Source: Holdemania sp. Marseille-P2844
GTDB taxonomy: Bacteria > Bacillota_I > Bacilli_A > Erysipelotrichales > Erysipelotrichaceae
Direction: 5' to 3'
Assembly: GCF_900120005.1 (NCBI RefSeq)
Contig: NZ_LT635448.1
Coordinates: 124,001 to 188,000 of the forward strand
Length of the DNA stretch: 64,000 nt
Below the pieces are notes generated by a model. The model was given only the letters and a program-made list of their open reading frames with translations, searched no databases and was not told the DNA's origin. Positions 58,268 through 64,000 of the stretch are shown here, piece after piece (the first letter of the stretch is position 1; each line of letters starts with the position of its first letter). Position numbers and translations under genes: made by a program.

Positions 58268-58493
58268 CCATTTTAGCGAGTGTGAAAAGATCGCGGATAG
58301 AAGAGCGTTTCCGGTTTTTCTGTTTTCCGCAGCCATCCATAAAATTGGAAATCGTATAAAAAAGAAAACGAAATTCCAACTTTTACCACAGGTTTAACAC
58401 CTAATTAAGTAGAAACCCGGAAAAAGATCTTTTTCTAAAATCGGAGGTGATATCGCGGCGGCAATCTGGTTTTAGATCGGAAGGAGCAGGCTC

Positions 58494-58988
58494 ATGAACA
58501 GAGAAGAAAAAAAGGAGCTGTTGGAAAAAACGGTTCTGGAACATCAGGCGATGTTGTACAGAATCGCCTTTTCCATTGTCAAAGAGGAACAGTCCGCGCT
58601 GGACGTCGTACAGGAAACGATCGTCAAGGCGTATTCGCAAATCGGCCAGCTTCGACAGCCGGAATATATCCGGACATGGTTAGTGCGGATCTGCATCAAC
58701 GAAGCCAACGGAACATGCCGCAAACAGATCACACAACGTCAGCGTCAGGCATCGCTGCAGGAGTATCAGGGGTATACTCAGGATACATCGCCGATCGAAT
58801 ACAGCGATTTGTTTCAGGCCGTGATGGCCTTGGAACCAAAGCTGCGAACGGTGATCATCCTGCGCTTTTTTGAAGAACTGAAATTTGACGAGATCGCGGC
58901 CATGACGCAGACCAATGTCAATACGATCAAATCTCAGGTCTATAAAGGACTGGAATTATTAAAAACACAGTTGAAACAGGAGGTGTAG
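58494..58988 (+). CDS. ECF sigma factor (SigV-like)
   Basis: 164 residues. Region 2 (HQAMLYRIAFSIVKEEQSALDVVQETIVKAY…QPEYIRTWLVRICINEA) and region 4 (LRTVIILRFFEELKFDEIAAMTQTNVNTIKSQVYKGLELL) are clear. AAGGAGCAGG precedes the ATG. The adjacent RsiV-like gene marks it as a SigV-type envelope-stress sigma factor. No convincing ECF promoter (AAC/CGT) was found upstream. Confidence 0.93.
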   Translation: MNREEKKELLEKTVLEHQAMLYRIAFSIVKEEQSALDVVQETIVKAYSQIGQLRQPEYIRTWLVRICINEANGTCRKQITQRQRQASLQEYQGYTQDTSPIEYSDLFQAVMALEPKLRTVIILRFFEELKFDEIAAMTQTNVNTIKSQVYKGLELLKTQLKQEV

Positions 58989-58991
58989 ACA

Positions 58992-59846
58992 ATGCAGGAA
59001 CCTTGGATAGAGGCCAAAGAGGAATATCAGAATCAACCGCTTCCGCCCCAGCTGAACGCACGGGTAAAACAGGCGATTGCTCAGGGACAGAAACAAACGC
59101 AAAAACCCCGGTGGGTAATGAAAGGGCTGATCAGCTTTGCGGCCGCGGCGGCTTGTTTTACTCTGATGATGCATGTGTCGCCGGTGTTTGCGCAAAATGT
59201 AGCGAAACTGCCGGTGATCGGCGAATTTCTGCGGCTTGTGACGGGCGTGCAGATTGATAAGGAAGATGCGAATGAAGTCATCCACATCACGCTGCCGAAG
59301 GTGGAAAACAGCGGCAATGCGGAATTTGAAAAGCGGATTAATCAGCGGATTGAGGAAGAACTGAACCAGCTGTCCGCCGAAGCCCGCGGCCAGGCGGAAG
59401 CGCTGAAAAAACAGGCTGCCAGTCAGAAGGAGCCGTATTATCCAGTTGATTTTTATGCCGATTATCATATTCACTACAATCAGGGAACGTTGCTGAGCTT
59501 CTCGATCGACACGACAACGACGATGGCCAGCGGGTATGATCAGCGCTATTTCTTCAATCTGGACTTGGAAACCGGACAGGAGCTGACGTTAGCTGAGGCG
59601 ATAGGCCCGGAGAATCTTGCGGCGGCAGATCAACAAATCCGCGCCCAGATCGAACGCCAGCTGGCTGAAAACCCATCTTCGTTCTTCGATTTTGATGAGG
59701 AAGGTGGATATGCCGGACTCAGCGCGAATCAGAAATTCTTTATTAATGAAAATCGTCAGGTTGTCGTTGTCTATGACGAGTATGAAATCGCCCCGGGGTC
59801 CAGCGGAACGCCGGAATTTATTCTGAGTCTGCCTTTGTTGAAATAG
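58992..59846 (+). CDS. RsiV-like membrane anti-sigma factor (DUF4163/DUF3298)
   Basis: 284 residues. A cytosolic N-terminal 45, one membrane helix (about 45-65, SFAAAAACFTLMMHV), and an external domain. YPVDFYADYHIHYNQGTLLSFSI and ETGQELTLAEAI, then FDEEGGYAGLSANQKFFINENRQVVVVYDEYEIAPG are the DUF4163/DUF3298 signatures. In Bacillus this external part binds lysozyme, triggering proteolysis and SigV release. Four bases after the sigma gene. Confidence 0.92.
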   Translation: MQEPWIEAKEEYQNQPLPPQLNARVKQAIAQGQKQTQKPRWVMKGLISFAAAAACFTLMMHVSPVFAQNVAKLPVIGEFLRLVTGVQIDKEDANEVIHITLPKVENSGNAEFEKRINQRIEEELNQLSAEARGQAEALKKQAASQKEPYYPVDFYADYHIHYNQGTLLSFSIDTTTTMASGYDQRYFFNLDLETGQELTLAEAIGPENLAAADQQIRAQIERQLAENPSSFFDFDEEGGYAGLSANQKFFINENRQVVVVYDEYEIAPGSSGTPEFILSLPLLK

Positions 59847-59966
59847 ACAGCCCGGCTCAGAACGGAGGATACGCTCTGCGGCAAATGCAAATCAATCGAA
59901 GCTTGGGCTGGGCTTTGTCAGGACCTGAGTTTTGAAGGAAAGAGTAGAAATGAAATAGGAACACGG

Positions 59967-59999
59967 AAAACAGATCGGAATCGACGGTCTGTTTTACTT
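59967..59999 (+). terminator. Terminator of the sigma/anti-sigma operon
   Basis: AAAACAGATC (59967-59976) pairs with GGTCTGTTTT (59986-59995), followed by ACTTTT. Confidence 0.75.
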
Positions 60000-60092
60000 T
60001 TAACTGAAAAAGTTTTATCATAAAAATATTCAGATCCGGCCGGATGACGCTGATACGGAAAGCTCGTGAAGCGCAGACCGCCGGAGAAGGAA

Positions 60093-61031
60093 ATGGGGAA
60101 GGTTATGGGAGAAAAAGGACAAGTCCGGGGACGGTTTGCGCCCAGTCCCAGCGGACGGATGCATCTTGGCAATGTGACGGCGGCGTTGTTAAGCTGGCTG
60201 TCCGTGCGATCTCAGCAGGGAAGCTGGGTGCTGCGGATTGAGGATCTGGATCCGCAGCGCAGCCGGCGCGCTTTTGCTGAACAGATCCTGGATGATTTGC
60301 GCTGGCTGGGATTGGATTGGGATGAAACACCGCTTTGGCAGAGTGAGCGTACGGCAATCTATGAAGAAAAGCTCGGTGAGCTGCAGAAGAAGAACCTGAT
60401 TTATCCCTGTTATTGCAGCCGGACGGATCTGCACAGCGCCAGTGCTCCGCACGGAACGGATGGGGAATTGCTTTACAGCGGACGGTGCCGGAATTTGAGC
60501 GAACAGGAAAAACGGACGCTTGAGAAAACCCGCCGGCCGGCAATGCGGGTCCGGGTGGACAATCGGGTCATCGCGTTGAAGGACGGACTTCAGGGACAGG
60601 GGGTGTCACGATTGGATCAGACCTGCGGCGATTTTATTGTGCGGCGTTCCGACGGCGTGTTTGCCTATCAGCTGGCGGTGGTGATTGACGATGGTCTGAC
60701 AGGAATCACCGAGGTGGTCCGGGGGATGGATCTGTTATCGTCCACCCCTCGCCAGATCTATCTTTATCAATGTCTTGGCCTGCCTGTCCCCGAGTTTTAC
60801 CACATTCCTTTGTTGATGAACGAACACGGGCAGCGGTTATCCAAACGGGATCAGGCGCTGGATCTGGGCGAGCTGCGCCAACGTTGGAGTGCGCCGGAGC
60901 TGATCGGGAAGCTGGCCTGGCTGACGGGACTGCGCGATCATTATGAACCGATCACGGCCCGGGAACTGATCGGCGAATTTGCCTGGTCGAAGGTCCGACG
61001 GGAGCCGATTGTCGTGCCCGCGGATTTCTAA
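60093..61031 (+). CDS. gluQ: Glutamyl-Q tRNA(Asp) synthetase
   Basis: 312 residues, too short for a full GluRS (about 480) and lacking the anticodon-binding domain. HIGH-type motif FAPSPSGRMHLGN, the CYCSRTDL cysteine cluster and KMSKS-type RLSKRD identify the GluQRS class. It attaches Glu to queuosine at position 34 of tRNA-Asp. Start at ATG 60093 (GGAG six bases before) or 60105. Single gene. Confidence 0.9.
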   Translation: MGKVMGEKGQVRGRFAPSPSGRMHLGNVTAALLSWLSVRSQQGSWVLRIEDLDPQRSRRAFAEQILDDLRWLGLDWDETPLWQSERTAIYEEKLGELQKKNLIYPCYCSRTDLHSASAPHGTDGELLYSGRCRNLSEQEKRTLEKTRRPAMRVRVDNRVIALKDGLQGQGVSRLDQTCGDFIVRRSDGVFAYQLAVVIDDGLTGITEVVRGMDLLSSTPRQIYLYQCLGLPVPEFYHIPLLMNEHGQRLSKRDQALDLGELRQRWSAPELIGKLAWLTGLRDHYEPITARELIGEFAWSKVRREPIVVPADF

Positions 61032-61038
61032 TTTGTTG

Positions 61039-61076
61039 AAAAAAGCAGCCTGAATGAGAATCGGCTGCTTCATTTT
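61039..61076. terminator. Bidirectional terminator between gluQ and the TetR gene
   Basis: AAGCAGCC (61043-61050) pairs with GGCTGCTT (61063-61070); T-rich on both exits (CATTTTG on plus; six T on minus). Confidence 0.8.
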
Positions 61077-61088
61077 GTTATCACAGAA

Positions 61089-61709
61089 TTATATCCTGGC
61101 CTTTGAAATGAAAAAAGTCTTTCGGCAACTAAGGTATTCAGTCAATTTTTCTTTCTGAACATGGCTTTGTAGCAAATACCAGTGAATATCCAAAAAATCA
61201 GCGTATGAAATCTGATCCTGCGCTTCCCGGTAAAAAGAATTTTTAATCCATACGATATGACTGTCCATGATCATCCGCGTAAACGCATGCCTTTCCTGTT
61301 CGCTTGTCCAGGGGATCAGCCAGCCTTGATCGCTGAGCTGCTGCAGAGACTGCTCAAGATGATTTTCAATCCTGCTTACCGTATCGACGTTATGACGGTA
61401 AAACTCCGGCGTTGCCCGGCCCAGTTCATCTTCGGTATAGAAGAAGCGATTGACGATCAAGCTTTCGATCATCGCCCGGATTAATTCGAACAACTCTTCA
61501 AAAGTTGCAGCGGGCGGTTGATTTAGAAAATCCGGCCATTTCAGCAGAGCGATCATCAGGTCTTCTTTTTTATGAAAATGATAAGTTAAATTGCCCAGAC
61601 TGATTCTCAGAGCTGACGCGATATCGCGCATCGTCGTTTCCTGATACCCCTTTTCATTAAAAAAGGTCTGGGCTGTTTTTAGAATTTCTTCTTTCAGATT
61701 TTTTTTCAT
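61089..61709 (-). CDS. TetR-family regulator
   Basis: 206 residues. HTH: FFNEKGYQETTMRDIASALRISLGNLTYHFHKKEDLM, a standard TetR pattern. A minus-strand promoter TTGTCA-17-TAGAAT lies upstream. It diverges from a lipoprotein gene whose promoter overlaps a perfect dyad (61804-61820), the probable operator. Confidence 0.9.
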   Translation of the reverse strand: MKKNLKEEILKTAQTFFNEKGYQETTMRDIASALRISLGNLTYHFHKKEDLMIALLKWPDFLNQPPAATFEELFELIRAMIESLIVNRFFYTEDELGRATPEFYRHNVDTVSRIENHLEQSLQQLSDQGWLIPWTSEQERHAFTRMIMDSHIVWIKNSFYREAQDQISYADFLDIHWYLLQSHVQKEKLTEYLSCRKTFFISKARI

Positions 61710-61769
61710 CAGCGATCACCTTGTTTAATTCTAGCATGTGCTCTGCAATCTGACAAACAAACCTGGGTC

Positions 61770-61820
61770 TTGACAAAGAAGTAACAAACGATTAAACTCT
61801 AAATTAGTACAATGTACTAA
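61770..61820 (+). promoter_or_regulatory. Lipoprotein promoter with TetR operator
   Basis: TTGACA (61770-61775), 17-base spacer, TAAACT (61793-61798); then the perfect dyad TTAGTAC-AAT-GTACTAA (61804-61820) over the start site. A repressor bound there would block transcription. Confidence 0.75.
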
Positions 61821-61837
61821 AATTAGGAGGGAAAGAA

Positions 61838-62737
61838 ATGAAGAATAAACACAGTCTTGCTTTACTGACGGCGGGTTTGATGATGGCGGCTTGTTCCACA
61901 TCCCCTGCGCCAACGGCAACCCCGGAAACAATGCCGGAACCGACAGCCAGCGCTGAACCGACGACGGTAGATTACCGGGATATCGACGTCCAACAGTTAG
62001 CGAAAGAGGGCATGAAGCTGACCTGTGCTTCTGTCTATGGCGTTTACAATCAGGAAGGCGATTCTGTCGACAGTTCGATTGCAGCGACAGTTTATGTCAA
62101 TGATGAAACCAAGGAAGTCGTCTTTATTGATTTTGTAGAAGCTCTGCTTCCGGTTTCGGCCGGCGGGGCAGAAGGCTGGGCTATTCTCGACGATGAAAAA
62201 GCGGAAGCCTTAGGCGGCGCCGTCATTACGGCAGGCGAAAAGCGTTATCCTGCAGCCTTTGAACTGAACGGACTGACCTGGACAGCGTCGTCGGCGGACG
62301 ATCAGGTTGTTTATACAGCGCCGGTCCATGGCAAAGACGTTGAATTCATAGCCTATGTTGCAACGCAGGAAGGCGGCGCCTGGTATCATGAAGGAATAAC
62401 GGAACCTGCGCAGCTGCTGGACAGCGAAGGAAAACCGGCGGCCGAAATTCAGATTGGAACAAAAGCGTCGATTCATCATGGCGTCGATTTCTGGCCAAGT
62501 CCGATCACCTTCCCGGGAAATATCGAGCTGATCAAAAACTATGTTTACGATCACGGCGTCAATTATGGAACATACCCGGAATCGACAGACATTGCGAAAA
62601 ATGATGCCGGCGAATGGACCGTTGCGGATGTCACGACCGGCGCCACGTTAGCCGGTGCGCCAAATTATTTCAATCTGATCAAGCAGGCTTATGATCAGAT
62701 TGAATCAGGTCAGGGAACACCGTTTACCGCAGAGTAA
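61838..62737 (+). CDS. Lipoprotein with FMN-binding-like flavinylation motif
   Basis: 299 residues. Signal peptide with lipobox MAAC (Cys19), then a Thr/Pro/Glu-rich linker. Near the C-terminus DVTTGATLAG fits the D-x-x-(S/T)-G-A-T motif in which ApbE links FMN to Thr in NqrC/RnfG-type and FMN_bind proteins. If so it is an external electron carrier that could serve Tat-exported reductases such as 11971. The rest of the fold is not clearly FMN_bind, so this is tentative. Confidence 0.65.
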   Translation: MKNKHSLALLTAGLMMAACSTSPAPTATPETMPEPTASAEPTTVDYRDIDVQQLAKEGMKLTCASVYGVYNQEGDSVDSSIAATVYVNDETKEVVFIDFVEALLPVSAGGAEGWAILDDEKAEALGGAVITAGEKRYPAAFELNGLTWTASSADDQVVYTAPVHGKDVEFIAYVATQEGGAWYHEGITEPAQLLDSEGKPAAEIQIGTKASIHHGVDFWPSPITFPGNIELIKNYVYDHGVNYGTYPESTDIAKNDAGEWTVADVTTGATLAGAPNYFNLIKQAYDQIESGQGTPFTAE

Positions 62738-62747
62738 CGGCGCAGAC

Positions 62748-62812
62748 AGAAAAAGCTGAGATTGAACAAGGATCCCATCGCGATCCTGATCGTCAATTTC
62801 AGCTTTTCTTTA
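62748..62812. terminator. Bidirectional terminator between lipoprotein and ZIP genes
   Basis: AAAAGCTGA (62751-62759) pairs with TCAGCTTTT (62799-62807), extended by ATTGA/TCAAT; T-rich on both strands. Confidence 0.85.
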
Positions 62813-63580
62813 CATGATCGAAATCAGCACGAAGCCTAACAGAAACCCGGCCAGCTGGAATACCAGCGGACGCCGGCCTTTTTCCATCAGCGTGACCTGC
62901 GGCAAAATTTCATAATAAGTGACATACAACATACATCCGGCTGCCAGCGCCAGCGTGAATCCGATAAACACCGGACTGATCGAACCCAGCAGCACGCCGG
63001 CAACCCCGCCGATCAAGGTCGGCAGTCCGCTTAACGCGACCAGAAGCAGCGCCCTGCCTTTGCCCACTCCGCCGCTGCGCAGCGGTACGATCATGCCCAT
63101 GCCCTCCGGCAGATTATGCAGCGCCAGAAGCAGCGCCATCATCATTCCCGTCTTTACTTCGTACAAGGCGCTGGAGCCGACCGCCATGCCTTCCGGGAAA
63201 TTATGCAGCGCCACTGAGCCGATCATCATCAGACCCAGCTGCATTAACTTTTTAGTATTGACTTCTTCCATCGCATGATGGTGATGATGCAGATCATCCA
63301 GTTCATCCGGCTGTTCATCATGATGATGAAACAGACCGTCAAATTTCAACAGAAGCAGCACGCCCAGACCGCAGCCGGCGACGGCAATCGCCAATCCCGC
63401 CTGTTCCAGCGCTTCCGGCATGAGGTCAAAACAGATCATGCTGATCATCATGCCGGCGGAAAACGCCAACAGACAGCTCAGAGATTGCGATGACTTCGGG
63501 TCGATCCGCAAACCGAGAACTCCTCCCAGAAGCGTGCCCAGTACCCCCGCAACAAATGTCAATAAAACCGCCATAACCAT
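62810..63580 (-). CDS. ZIP-family divalent metal transporter
   Basis: 256 residues, eight membrane segments. HNFPEG and HNLPEG form the binuclear metal site in helices 4 and 5. The loop between segments 3 and 4 is His-rich (FHHHDEQPDELDDLHHHHH), a metal-sensing or loading loop. Imports Zn, Fe or Mn, as ZupT does. AAGGAAGG precedes the start. Confidence 0.93.
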   Translation of the reverse strand: MVMAVLLTFVAGVLGTLLGGVLGLRIDPKSSQSLSCLLAFSAGMMISMICFDLMPEALEQAGLAIAVAGCGLGVLLLLKFDGLFHHHDEQPDELDDLHHHHHAMEEVNTKKLMQLGLMMIGSVALHNFPEGMAVGSSALYEVKTGMMMALLLALHNLPEGMGMIVPLRSGGVGKGRALLLVALSGLPTLIGGVAGVLLGSISPVFIGFTLALAAGCMLYVTYYEILPQVTLMEKGRRPLVFQLAGFLLGFVLISIM

Positions 63581-63949
63581 GTTGATCGCCTTCCTTTCAG
63601 CGTCTTTAATTATATCAAACGTGTCAAGAACAATCTGTTTCCCGTAATTTTATTCTGCCCGTTTCTCTCCGTGATAGACCCTTCGCGGGGAATTCGAGGA
63701 TGAAGCAAAGAAAATTCATCCTGTAAAACAGATGAAAAATTGCGGGAAAATAAAAAAAATCACTGTTTTCTCCAATTTTCAGCTATAATGAAATTAAAGA
63801 ATACTGTTTAAAAATAAATAAAAAATAGTGAATCAACCATCCGAATGAGAAACTGTCGGAAATGAGAAGTACAAATTGACAAATTAGAACAAAGAAGAAG
63901 ATGAAATGATGTTTTAGAAGACTTCTCTTCTGAATTGAGGATGAACATT
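63581..63949. other. Divergent gap at right end
   Basis: No gene. Minus-strand TATAAT near 63613 probably serves the ZIP gene. A plus-strand TATAAT at about 63784-63789 starts a possible 160-base leader for the last gene. Confidence 0.45.
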
Positions 63950-64000
63950 ATGAAAAACAAAGGTTTCATCACGATGATGATCTGGATTCTGCTGGGATTT
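63950..64000 (+). CDS. Start of an exported or membrane protein, cut by window end
   Basis: The 17 visible residues, MKNKGFITMMIWILLGF, look like a signal peptide or first membrane helix. TGAGG lies ten bases before the ATG. Family cannot be told. Confidence 0.5.
   Translation, partial: MKNKGFITMMIWILLGF

Noticed and set aside
58059-58379. Minus-strand 106-codon frame across the ispF terminator
   Set aside because: Spans a perfect terminator hairpin; no ribosome site.

Overview
The window looks like a chromosomal segment of a gut Firmicute close to Erysipelotrichales (Holdemania-like). Evidence: about 50% GC, strong AGGAGG ribosome sites, sigma-A promoters, a brnQ T-box, several sugar PTS operons, Tat-lipoprotein redox enzymes and a SigV/RsiV-like pair. 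The genus is an inference; no rRNA or tRNA gene is present.

0-5.5 kb: a PRD regulator cut by the left edge diverges from a lactose/cellobiose-class PTS operon (IIB-IIC-IIA), a GH1 6-phospho-glycosidase whose acid/base Glu is replaced by Gln, and a lipoprotein hydrolase. 5.8-7.6 kb: a TetR gene divergent from a Tat lipoprotein with flavodoxin-like and 2[4Fe-4S] parts. 7.9-9.7 kb: an IS110 element with a large structured non-coding left side. 10.3-14.9 kb: two exported unknowns, then a Tat-lipoprotein flavoprotein reductase divergent from a LysR gene.

15-22 kb: a BglG/RAT-controlled beta-glucoside PTS operon (antiterminator, IIBC, IIA, GH1, HAD) with a cre-like site in its promoter, then a guanylate-kinase-like gene and a YdcF-like gene. 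22.2-23 kb: a decayed IS91-type transposase. 23.2-29.9 kb: a mannose-class PTS operon (IIB, IIC, IID, HAD, IIA) with a cytosolic ceramidase-like hydrolase and a PRD activator.

30-40 kb: an accessory-looking stretch with a BlaI-like repressor, a HipA-like kinase, a WYL-helicase-nuclease protein, an HTH/TPR protein, an MFS carrier, an unknown protein and a DUF234 ATPase. 40.4-50.2 kb: a chloramphenicol-acetyltransferase-like gene with a leader, a Trk potassium operon with two split TrkA subunits, a TetR gene with fucO-like alcohol dehydrogenase, an IS200 element and a KdpDE-like two-component operon without kdpABC. OmpR-type direct repeats upstream of the trk operon suggest KdpE controls Trk instead.

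50.5-64 kb: an NTF2-GGDEF protein, a TPR protein, T-box-controlled brnQ, a PfkB kinase, a small HTH/membrane pair, ispF with a small membrane protein, an ECF sigma/anti-sigma pair, gluQ, a TetR/lipoprotein divergent pair with a clear operator, a ZIP transporter and the start of an exported or membrane protein cut by the right edge.
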